29,803 nt of DNA from the NCBI GenBank assembly GCA_002751075.1, contig NAOQ01000234.1, positions 1 to 29,803 on the forward strand, given 5' to 3'. How positions within the stretch are numbered: position 1 is the first letter of the stretch; the number at the start of each line of letters is the position of its first letter. Shown here in pieces: positions 1-10,382 of the stretch. This stretch comes from Ichthyophonus hoferi. Lineage: Eukaryota; Opisthokonta; Ichthyosporea; Ichthyophonida; Ichthyophonidae. Under the pieces are notes generated by a model. It did no database searches and was not told where the DNA came from. It saw only the letters and a list, made by a program, of their open reading frames with translations. Position numbers and translations under genes: made by a program.

Positions 1-193
1 GGGGAGGCTTGGGTTTCCAAGTTGGTATAGGCCAGGTAGGCTTGGGTGTATAAGTTGGCTTAGGCCGGGGAGGCTTGGGTTTCCAAGTTGGTTTAGGCCG
101 GGGAGGCTTGGGTTTCCAAGTTGGTATAGGCCAGGTAGGCTTGGGTTTCCAAGTTGGCATGGGTTTCCAAGTTGGTGTGGGCTTCAAAGTTGG
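1..193 (-). repeat. 33-bp coding minisatellite encoding PTWKPK-type repeats
   Basis: On the plus strand the unit core is AAGTTGGTATAGGCC followed by GGGGAGGCTTGGGTTTCC, 33 bp in all, with truncated 18-bp units near 150-190. Copies vary at a few positions. The period is a multiple of three, so the minus-strand frame stays open throughout. Confidence 0.85.
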
Positions 194-325
194 CTTAGGT
201 CTAGACCCGCCGCGTTTAGGCACCCTCTGCCCTCCATTATTATTATCCCCACGGCTAAAGCCCTTGCCATGGGTAAAGAAGGTAAATATAAAAACTATAA
301 GGATAAACCCTCTACCATAAAACAT
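1..325 (-). CDS. Secreted Pro/Lys/Thr/Trp-repeat protein, N-terminal part (partial)
   Basis: An open frame begins at an ATG (325-323) and runs 108 codons to the window edge without a stop. Residues 1-4 are MFYG, followed by a strongly hydrophobic stretch to about residue 18 ([12 protein letters not shown]), which looks like a signal peptide. A short Gly/Asn/Arg linker (residues 19-44) leads into repeats built on PTWKPK: 11-residue units of the forms [11 protein letters not shown] and [11 protein letters not shown], plus shorter PTWKPM-type units. The visible part has no cysteine. I do not recognise the family. The composition recalls secreted structural or adhesive proteins such as mussel foot proteins, but that is analogy, not homology. 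A TATA-like box lies about 115 bp upstream of the ATG. Signal peptide, start and repeats form one unbroken frame, so I favour a real gene over chance reading of a minisatellite. The C-terminus is off-window. Confidence 0.65.
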   Translation of the reverse strand, partial: MFYGRGFILIVFIFTFFTHGKGFSRGDNNNGGQRVPKRGGSRPKPTLKPTPTWKPMPTWKPKPTWPIPTWKPKPPRPKPTWKPKPPRPKPTYTPKPTWPIPTWKPKPP

Positions 326-440
326 CTTTTTTTGGGAAGTAAAGTTCAAATCCTTGCAATCAACCTTCAACTTCTACAATTTTTTTTAGAAATGTGCTCA
401 TTTATTAAACACACTGAACGCCAAGTACTTCGGTTTTGCT

Positions 441-448
441 TATTTATA
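441..448 (-). promoter_or_regulatory. Candidate TATA box for the secreted repeat protein
   Basis: The minus strand reads TATAAATA here, about 115 bp upstream of the ATG at 325. A start site roughly 30 bp downstream would give a 5' leader of about 90 nt. The surroundings are AT-rich, so chance occurrence is possible. Confidence 0.35.
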
Positions 449-3400
449 CCTATTTGCCCACAATCTTATTGCTCTTTAAATTTAAAATATATACCCGATT
501 ATTCCAAGGTAATCTATGGGGGAATGCATCTTGGTATTTGGTACTAAAAATAATCAGCATTGCAATAATTTTATTGATCAAAAGGATAGGATTTAGGATT
601 GGTGCTATATTTAGACACCCATTTCTCTCAAATATATGAAATGATGAATCAAATAATATGCAACTACTATAGATTTTGTGTTTACAATTACAGAACATTA
701 TCAAAAATAATATTGGACATTTGATTCGGAAGACATGAATAGTTGAATATTCCCAACTGCCCAATGCAGAGATAATATCATTGAAGATGAAATAACGGGT
801 AGATTTAGAAATGTGTAGGGCCAGGGCATTAGTTGAGAAAAAAAGTCAAATTTAGACGATTCCATGTAAAATTCCAACTGCAGACCGGTTGATGCTCTCC
901 AACTAATATACTAGTAAAAAGGGAGTCACACCACTAGCTGCAATTTTTTTTTCTTAATTTATTACTACATTTTATTTAATAATTCATCCTTTAGTGAAAT
1001 TAATTTAATATAATATATTTCTTTGTTCATGCATATGTCACAACAGTTATTAATTCAAGCCTGCCAACAGGAGTCAATGTAGTCGGGTCAAGGGTTTACA
1101 CGAGTTTGCAAAGCGAGTCAGACACTTGACAATAGCTCGTTATAGGCCATGAATTATAATCAGTATAAGGTTATATATATGGTTGACCAATCATGTCCGG
1201 TTGGTTTATACCGTGCTCTGATTGGCCTTTTAATCACGCGCAACCATGAAGGACAAAAATAGCTTGAAAAATGTGTATATGATATAACATTAAACGCCTT
1301 TGAAAATATTCGATATATTTAATTGTCATGTAAATTAAATAATTGCTTTTTTTGTAGTATGAAGGAATATATTCATACTCTTTTTATTATTTTTATATTG
1401 CGCTGGCGGAAATTTGGCATGTACCCAACTAAAATTTATTCCACGCCATTATAACGGTATAAACATTGACTATAAGTATAACGCGACCCAATCAACAATT
1501 CGAAGGAGAATAAGACTAAGTTTAAAAATAGTTCCATACAAAAATCAAATATTCACTCAAGATTACACATGAACGGAAATTTAAAGTAATGCAATTAGTT
1601 TTATATACTAGTTGTTCCATCACAACTAGAGTTGAAAGTACAAAAAATTATGCATCCTTGTTGAACGTTTTATATTTATTTAACGCCGTCAACGATGGCA
1701 TGTGTCGGTCTCCACAATGATTGGTAGAATCTAACAGCTTTATCCAATAACTATAAAGGTATTTATTATTGCTATCCCAGGATAAATTATTGAATCACAT
1801 CAATCGCCCGTCTAGTCAGGGGAGGTAGGTAAGTGTCTTTAAAGATAAGATTACTATATGTCTGCCATTTAGTCGACTTATTTTCTATGTTGTTTTTGCA
1901 TATGGGTTAATGTAGCAGTGGACCGTGCTAATCCAACTTCATATTTTTTTTGCTGCAGTACATACTTATAGCTCCTCTTTTTACTCCTCAGCTGCCTCAG
2001 GATTTTATTTGAATTCTATGACATGTTTTTAAAGTACATCTTTAATAATTTAATTTAATTTAATCTCGTTACAGTACGTTACAGTAGAAAAATTTATTTG
2101 TTCAGTGACTGAAAACAAAAAAAAAAGGTAATAGCCATTTTCATGCAAATTGAATTAGAACTTGCTTATACAGTAAGCCAAGCTTTAGCTATCGAAAGAG
2201 AATTTATGGAGTGTAATTACAACTCATCATTACATTTTGAATTTGAATTGGATACATTCGTATGCCCTTCGTATAATATGCAATTTTAATAACGACAGAC
2301 GCAGTATTTGAGCCAAATAACATAAGAGTGCTAATTTATAAATACAAAGAGACACAGTTGGCCAACAGTCATATTATAATGAATGTCACTGAGGTCTCCT
2401 GAAAATATAAGAGGCATTACATAAGTTAATATATTTATATATTTATATATTTCAAGTACAATATTTCCTTTTTAACCCGTCCTAGTCCTTCAAAATTGAT
2501 TGGCACAATCAAGCTTATAATAGAAGTATATCTTACTAAGACCAGTTTAAACCATTACTCAATTAAACTGCCACAACATGCAGTCCTAACTATAATTATG
2601 TGTTTTAGATTATTTGTTTGCCAGAGTCAAGATTTAAAAGAATGCATAGTTCAGCCGGCCCTTCTCCTTACACTTATGGGGTGAAAATTACTCGTATGCC
2701 AGCTATTATTGATTATCAGATTGACTGTACCATACTTGTCAGACTACATTCAATAACTCTGACAAGCATTTTTGTAGCAGTCTTACTGAGATGAGACTTA
2801 CCCCTACATGATAGTAGGCTTATTTCCAACATCAATCCCACATAACAACTATTTCTGATGATTAGAATTAAAAACTGATTAGCGTCACCATATATTATCA
2901 TGTTGACACTTGTAAAACCTATATTATAATAATAATGCACCCTAGTGTAGCTTTCACATTTTGGAACAGGCAATTTTAAAGAAACACAACTTCTATTTTG
3001 TACAGTATCTTCATGGTCAACATCCCATCAAAGTAATTAAACAAATCAGTTGCCCTGTCTTATACGCGGGCAGTTGATTTATATTTTCAGTCTTTGTCAA
3101 TTATTAATCGGAAAAAGTAAAATACCTTCAGCTGTAGCCTTGATAATACGACGCAATTGACTACTATGCACCAAATTATTTATGTCAACCAGCAATCATT
3201 CATATCACTGAGATTATTTGTATCTGATGACAGATGGGTGAATTGGATTAATCAGGCCCAGGTCTTATTTAATGGGTGCCACTAAAAAAAACACTTTTCA
3301 AGAATAGGTGTCTAATATATGCAGATATTGACTATTACATACTCTTGTCTTAATGAGTTTCCGTTTTTGTCAGTTAGGTACAAAAAAAAAACACTGTGAC

Positions 3401-3941
3401 GCAAGGTTGTACCATCATAAGTTATAGTCTCGTTATAAGGGATATATATATATGTACCCTTGTGTCATTACAGCAATTCAGAGGCTTCGATGTCACAGCT
3501 TTTTTCTTCTTCTTTGATTACTTCATAAACATATAGTCACTAATGAAAAGCAATTGCAGATCAAATATTTTCGGCTGCATTGTCAACATATACTTTAGCT
3601 GTGTAACAAATCTTGCTCAAGAATGCTTTCTCTTGCTGTATTACAAAATAATTTCCCAGAACTATATATTTTTTCTTCTAGTAAGATGCGGGAAAGTTTC
3701 CCCCGCCAATTAAAAGAAATACAGCGAAATTTCAATTGATACAATGATTTTTATAGTAGTATAATTCTATACCTTTCAGTTTGCAGAAAAACAATAAGTA
3801 ATAAGTGCGTGCTCTGCTGACATTGGAATAAATGTGAAAAATATGTCACGGAAATGCCCTATGCGCAGTTGTGCATATTTTTGATAGTTGAGTGATAATA
3901 CATATGGCCTTCATGTCTATTGCCTATTACATACAGTCCTA
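449..3941. other. AT-rich gene-poor spacer
   Basis: This spacer lies between the start of the secreted-protein gene and the 3' end of PDSS2. It is very AT-rich, with many homopolymer A/T runs. Open frames here are short, of random composition, and lack plausible splice partners. I see no gene, tRNA or mobile element. It contains five scattered CCAATCA/TGATTGG motifs (near 1189, 1219, 1487, 1717 and 2500). Confidence 0.6.
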
Positions 3942-6900
3942 TCAAAGAGTGCCCGTTCTTATAGTGGCTGCTATATTTAGAAGTGAGGTGCGTGCATCTG
4001 ATTCGGGCAGCTCGAAGAGAGCGGTTATTGCCGTGTCACAGCTATCTTGGATTAGCTGGAGAGACTGTCTTACACCATTACTTCGTTCCACCAGCTCTTG
4101 TATCTGTGGGTGTGAATAGTATGGCGTTAGGAACTAAGCAGAGTGTTCAACCAAATCTGCAATTATAATTTAGTCATATAGGCTTCGAACATTACTGTTT
4201 GATTCCTGTACATTAATGAGCAATATCATGTAATCTGCAGTAACCTAGCCGATAGGTAGCACATTTAATTGGTCTGAGACAACTTGACTGAACATGAGCT
4301 ATAGTGTGCCTAACTGGTAGGGTAGGCAGGGCAAGATTGGGGTAGGAGGAAGACATAACAAAATTGGAAAGGATGTACATGCTTGACAAGCATAATACTC
4401 TTGAAATGGAGCAACCACCAAGGCCTTTATTCTTTCAAGAAAAAATAATTAAAGACACCAATTTCTACAACCTTCCTGAACGGGACAGATTCATTAAATA
4501 CATCCTCCTACCAACTCTTCATATTCTACTATATACAACCCTAGTGCTTATTAACAAATACTCTGTGGAGGGAACTCATCTCGTTCAACTCCACCATAGC
4601 CTTCATAATCACAGACATTATAATGGTCCCTTCTAGTTTGAGCTGAAAATCTAAAATTATAGAAATAGGCCGGCTGAACCTGCACTGCACTGTACTTGGA
4701 TGCCTCCATGTTATATTTATTACATTTAACCATCATCGTCATATTAATCTTACCTTGATATTCCCTTTTCATACAGGCTGCTCACATATTTGGTATCGCA
4801 TACCATTAATACTATCCAATGATAAGTATGAATAGGGTAGGCCAATATAAAGTCGTGGTAGTCCTTAGAGACCACATGGCTATTCATAGCTGATCATTAC
4901 ATTATAAACCAAATAAAACATTGAGATTGTTAATACTATATGGTGATCTCCCTACTTACACCAATCATAGGCCATATTACTCTAGGTTGTCATTGGTTAT
5001 TACAATCAGTTAAGGGGGTACAGTTTTCACAAGACAGGAATAATCTATACCACATCTCCTTCCGTGACAAGAGCTTAAGACACCAGTTATTTAATAAATA
5101 TAAATCGTAAAATAATCATCATGAACAAACCATTGTAAATACTTATAAAGAAGTAGGACCGATGTTATATACAATCAGGATGACCAACTACATACAAAAA
5201 CCCAACATCTACCAATCCAGAACAACAACACTCGTATATCCATAGATTAGCCTGTACTACCCAAGATACAATAGTAAATGCCTTCTCTCCCTCCTTGTCT
5301 GCAAAGCTTTCCATTAAAAACCCTCTAATTGGACATGAGCAGCAATGCTTCCAAATCGACATTCTATTTATGTAGGACCCATTACTGCTGCATGCATATG
5401 TACCCCCACAGGACCCCCAACCCATACCGCACCTGCTCAGTGACGGGACTTCGTGTATTCACCAAAGGAAGAAGTTCCCCTGGGTAAAGTTGGGCGGCAA
5501 AAACAACTGGGGCCAAAAAGACAAGCGGGCGAGACCTGAGCCTTACTGCATCTTGATAGGCCTGGAGGTCCAGAATTAACTGGGGAGGGGGAGAGGGAGT
5601 GGAGGGGAAGGCGTGTATGAGCTAGAGATCAGTAAGAGGGTAGTTATGTTCAGCCCCTTTAATTTCCACCAGTTGTATGGCCCCAATCTCTGTCAAGCTC
5701 AATAACTGCAAAGTTTCATATTTAATCAGCACCTTGAAATATTATTGACTTGGTAAGGCTGTGCCTGGCTTAAACTAATTAATAATAAGATTACAATATT
5801 CAACCAACCAATGAAATATAACTAATATTTTCCGCTTGTCCTATGTGCACGTGTCAATTGAATCCACTTGGTACGTTTCTTATTGCCTAATAAGGGCAAT
5901 ACTGAAGTAACACGGGCAACACGTATTATTAGCCACCCAATGAGAAAGTGCTTGAGAGGAAAAGGTATACAGAAAGACAGACCAACAGCCAATCAAACTT
6001 ACCTGGTAGGCAATGGCAATGTGTTTTCCCGCCATATACGCCACTTCCTCCAAGGATTTAGACACTCCTCCAAGGATACCGACCGCTCGGCAACTGAGGG
6101 CTATCAGGCTGCCTGTGCGAAGATACATTTCATGTTCCACACGTTGGGCAGCAGTGTTATATCCCTGTGGGAGGAGGATGGGATGAGTCTTATGGGCATA
6201 TGTAGGAACGCATATATGATAGTGTAGTTATCTTCCGATAACGGTACCCGATAGTTCTTTCACTACTCCCAACTAGGGTTGACTACACGTTGCCCAAATA
6301 GTTCAAAACCTGTTACTGATACTGTCTTTGTTGTGACTAAGGCCCCCGCTTGGTTAACAACACCACTAGAAACATACAGGTAGTTGGTTGTTATTGGCTG
6401 TATATCATATGTTTGGAACCATATACGTCTATGACCTTGCTGTATCATAAAAACACGTGATGTGTACATGGAACCAATATGAGCCAACCATTACATAATA
6501 TAAGGGCAACGATCCTCTCAAATGGCTGGATGCCAGAGATAAGAACATGCTAGGAATGAACAAGGTTTACAGTGAGGTAATTAGGAGAAGGATAGGTGAG
6601 AGAGAGAGACCGTGAACAGATAGGGAAGGGAAAAGGTATACAGGCTAATAAACATGTTTGTGGGATTAGATGGGTACTAGTGAAAAAAAGAGAAATCACA
6701 TGAGTAAGTCGGGGGGGGGGTGTAGCGGCATCAAAGGGAGAGATTGCAATAGGAGAGGGGAGATATAATGGACTAGGCTGGCTTTTGTAAGGAACAGAAG
6801 GGGGTATAGTTGAAGGAGAGCAAGGACTAAGGAAAGATAGGAGACATGAGGGAAAAGAAAGAAAGAGAGCAGTGGTGAGGGTACGGGTAATGTCAGTGAA

Positions 6901-9900
6901 TAAGAGGGTAGGCAGAGGAGGGGAAAGAAGGTTCCTCATAATGAGGTTGATCCAGCATAACCAGATGGGCGGTGAAAGGTAGTGTCCACGAGAAAGAGAA
7001 AACGGAGTTTATGGATGGTAGAAGAAAATGAACATGTATGAAGATAGGGAGAGGGCATGTAACAGGCCAGAGTGACCATCCCACATACCTCCACGGCAAC
7101 AGGAGCTGACAGCATAGACTGGCCCTCAATAAACAGAGCTATGGCATTGGACATGTGGGCCACTACATCCACGTTCTGAAGTTGCGCTAGTGATACCGAG
7201 GCCTTGGCCAATAGAAAGTCTCCAGTTAACACAGAGAGCTATGTGATTGGAAAGAAAACCATTAGTGCGGATAGAAAGTACCTTATAGGAATACTATGGG
7301 TACGGGGCATGCTGGCAATTGATAGGGTGGAGAGGAAGAGCAGGGGCCAAGCAAGAAGGGGGTGACAAAAGATAACAAGGTAGGAGGGAGAATGGGAGAG
7401 GGAAGGGTGCCACATAATCATAACACTTACTTTATTTCCATAAAAGGCAGCTTCGGATGGGCGGGTCAGCGAATCAGGATGACGGGTCAAGTCTACAACC
7501 CCTTCATGTATGAGGGAGGCCACGTGGATCATTTCGGTTATCTCGGCCAGGGCCTAAGTGAGATAGATAGGATCGATAGAGTAAAATACATCAGATAAAG
7601 AACCTACAACTGCGTAGGTCTTTGGGTATTGCCCCTACCACTATAGCTAGATAGCCTATGTCTAGCTGTTTTTATTGTGGAGTGGTACCTCTTATATGCA
7701 TGTGGCCAGTTTTTCCCTCTCCCTCTCCCTCTTGTTGTTCCACCTTATAGTCTCTACATCCATTCTATCCATCCCCCTGCCCCTACCAATCACAACCTTT
7801 ATATACCATACCACTTGCCTTTTGTGACTTAAGAATGCCATCTTCCCACATATCATTAGGCCCTGCGGCATCAAGGTAATCAGGGATACAATGAAGGAGA
7901 GAGGAGGCCATATAGGAAAAGAGAGAGGGAAGGCATAGTCGTATAATAGTTAGATTGCCGTTAGATAGGTAGGGTTAAAGAGGCCTATGTGCATATATAG
8001 AGAGAGATGGCTGCCAATCAACCAATGGTGGAAGGCATTGAGCATGGGACAGAAATGATTGGACAGATAACGGACAATGGTAAAAGAAAAAAAGGGTAAG
8101 GAACCAAAGAAAATCATGGAAAGAAATAATTAGGGTTGGCAATTATTATTGGTAATTAAGGTTGGTGGCATGCAATCTATAGTAAAGGCTGGTAAGGAGG
8201 ATTGGGCAAGAGGCTAGATGAGGTGAAGGAGAGAGACATGGGCTATTCTTACTGGTTACAGCAGGGGGCAGGTGGCTTCCTAAGGCCTTGGCCATAAGTA
8301 ATACTATAAGGGGCCGAATGGTGTGGCCATTACGTTCGAGAAAACTGAGCATAGGTTATATTATGTACATGTATAGATGAGAGAAGGAAAGGTTAGTCTG
8401 CGTTTCTGCATATATATTATATATTATATAATATATCAATACAGATATGTAATCTAGACTGTCCAAGTGCAGGCCAGTAGGGGACCAATCAAGCACTTAA
8501 TAAACATTAAGATATCCATCTAGGTATGTACGCGCCTATCCTAAGGAGTTAGGTGCAAGAGGGGAAGGCATGGTCCACCTCCTATAAGGCAACCATGGAG
8601 TAGGGGTGGATGGAATGGGGTCTCCAGGGTATAGTATATGACTAGTGGCCTGGGGTCTATATAATACAGGGTGCCTAGAGCTGCATGTTACACACATGCG
8701 TATGGCTTGGTCCCAATGCATGCCTACGAGTATATACAGTGAAACCTAGACAAGACAGCCCTGCTACATGGCTGGCCAACAGCACACCACTGGTATTGAT
8801 GTATGAGAGACCCATACACCCTAATAAGGTATAAAGATATCTCCCTAGACCCATACATCCTGATAAGGTATAAAGATATCCCCCTAGACCTATACACCCT
8901 AATAAGGTCTAAAGATATATCTCTAGACCGTACTGCTTACCAGTCCTTCATAATAGAGAGCAGAGGATGGCCTGCCATAGCTAATCGAAAGGCTTGCATA
9001 AAAGCTGTGGTAGACAGCCTCCACGACAACATGGCACGTACATTCAAAAGGGAACTGGGAGCATGGACCACCTGCATGATGTCACTTAGGTTGGCCACTC
9101 AAAGTAACATATAATCAATAGCCTCCGGCATTTTACCTTGTTAGGACATGGTTCTTATATGTATAGGTTTGCATTAGTGCCGAAGTATATATATGGACAG
9201 TAGTGCGTGAAGCTCTGTATGCGTTGTTATGCCTAGATACAATCTATTTCCCCATGGGCCCCTTTTAAGCTAATTGCATATTATCCTTTATAGGGCCCAT
9301 CAGCCTGCAACTATTTGCCAAATTCTCAATATAAAAAGTAACAACAGTATAAACAGGGGGTGGGGGGTAAGGATTACAGATTTGTGTCCAGACAGTATGT
9401 ACATGTGTATATTGTTAAATAAAATACAGTATGGGGAGACCACAGGGAAAGAAATAAAGGAAAACAAAACCAGTCATAAAGGATATAGAACGACAGACAC
9501 CAGTAGATGATTCTAACCAACATCCAGACACCTAATCACATGCACGGCTCTTCCAAATTGATAGTCCGAGCCCCCAGACATAAAAATATATGCACACGTA
9601 CAGTTGGACAAACATGAATACTTTCATACGCACAAGCCTGTCTTGACCTTTTTGGCGTTAACAATGGCATCCGTCCAAGTTAAGACTGTATGGCGTTTAC
9701 CAGCGGCAGCCTGTATATGAGTTATTGTATCATAGCAACCCTGCAAGAGAGGCACACTTAGAGATCTTGTCTTACTAAGTATCTTTTATCTCGGCCAGTT
9801 TCTAACTGTACCTTGCCTATGCATTCCGTGAATAAGCAATTATATAAATTAGAAGAGTAGAATAGAAGGAGGAGAGAGGCAGGTATGTGTAACGTGTAAA

Positions 9901-10051
9901 TATAGCGTTACATACAATCTATAGGAACGAGAAAGTGGGAAAAAGTGCAATTTACCTCCGCCTGAATTTTTAATATTGCTTTGGTACCACCAAATAAATG
10001 TCTTGTGAGTAGCAGGCATCTCGGCTGTCGTAGAAGTGCAAGACGAAGCAT
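3942..10051 (-). CDS. PDSS2: Decaprenyl-diphosphate synthase subunit 2
   Basis: PDSS2 is the non-catalytic partner of PDSS1 in the mitochondrial synthase that makes the ubiquinone side chain. Ten exons (minus strand): 10051-9956, 9740-9648, 9071-8941, 8344-8253, 7862-7819, 7553-7431, 7238-7089, 6164-6003, 5579-5433, 4103-3942. All phases agree and join to 399 residues, the length I recall for human PDSS2. The N-terminus (MLRLALLRQPRCLLL) looks like a mitochondrial presequence. Residues 153-173 read like the human AEITELIH...HRGIVN segment; here it ends HEGVVD, so the first Asp-rich motif is degenerate, as expected for PDSS2. GNKLSVLTGDFLLAKA (about 191-206) is the family's FGNK...GDFLLA motif. 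The second Asp-rich site is LILDLQ (298-303). The last exon contains GVRQSLQL and ELPESDARTSLLNI, matching the human C-terminus. Intron 5 uses a GC donor and intron 2 a GTCAAG donor. The final intron is 1.3 kb. Confidence 0.93.
7554..7818 (-). other. GC-AG intron of PDSS2 (intron 5)
   Basis: On the minus strand, exon 5 ends CAAAAG followed by GCAAGTGG, and the next exon follows CACTTAG. This junction gives SQK|ALAEITEMIH in frame, as the family requires. No GT donor nearby keeps the frame. The donor matches the consensus of known GC-AG introns (AG|GCAAGT). Confidence 0.8.
8809..8925 (+). repeat. Three tandem 39-bp repeats in a PDSS2 intron
   Basis: Three diverged copies of a 39-bp unit starting GACCCATACACCCTAATAAG lie in the intron between exons 3 and 4. 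The unit happens to be open on the plus strand as a 13-residue repeat (DPYTLIRYKDISL), but it is intronic and antisense to the gene, so I do not call it coding. Confidence 0.8.
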
Positions 10052-10325
10052 GGTGATCCTTGAAAGTTAAATATTTTCAATTTTAAGTTTTACATTCAGC
10101 TACAATGGTTATCAATTACTCAATATACTCATAATTAAGTTCCTGTAATAATTAAAAAAATGAAACGGTATTCCAGCCAGCCAACACCTAGTGAGAGGGT
10201 TTCAGCTGTAGAGGTTAAAGCAGTATGGTGCTGTGAGTTCTATTACGTAGTGTTGATGTGGTACGGTGTGTGAGGTGGAAAGGTTAAGAAAAGGTTAACT
10301 AGTCTCTGTTGCAATCTTTCAGTTG

Positions 10326-10382
10326 CTTTTATATAAAAACAAACAAAGAGCAATACAAAGCTCTATTAGGGCATCCAATTGG
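10326..10382 (-). promoter_or_regulatory. Candidate PDSS2 core promoter (CCAAT + TATA)
   Basis: On the minus strand a palindromic CCAATTGG (10375-10382) is followed about 40 bp downstream by TATATAAAAG (10335-10326). This is the spacing expected if transcription starts near 10300. The PDSS2 ATG lies about 250 bp further on. More CCAAT motifs lie upstream (10507-10511, 10538-10542, 10745-10749). Confidence 0.4.

Noticed and set aside
3892-4168. Two overlapping plus-strand open frames
   Set aside because: They are shadows of the last PDSS2 exon on the other strand, which matches the family C-terminus and explains the local base composition.
4364-4636. 90-residue plus-strand open frame
   Set aside because: It lies antisense within the last PDSS2 intron, with no splice partner, no recognisable domain and AT-driven composition.
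5382-5432. Read-through of PDSS2 exon 9 into a short tail as the true C-terminus
   Set aside because: I first considered this because the next exon is far away, but the exon at 4103-3942 restores the conserved C-terminus in the right phase and gives 399 residues.
6550-6939. 129-residue minus-strand frame rich in Ser, Pro and Leu
   Set aside because: It lies in a PDSS2 intron made of GA/CT-rich low-complexity sequence; the composition follows from the pyrimidine tract.
8809-8925. 13-residue repeat protein on the plus strand
   Set aside because: It is a short intronic tandem repeat, antisense to PDSS2, with no signal peptide or continuation.
3942-10051. PDSS1 (catalytic subunit) as the identity of this gene
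   Set aside because: Asp-rich motifs are degenerate and the AEITEMIH and GVRQSLQL segments match PDSS2, not PDSS1.
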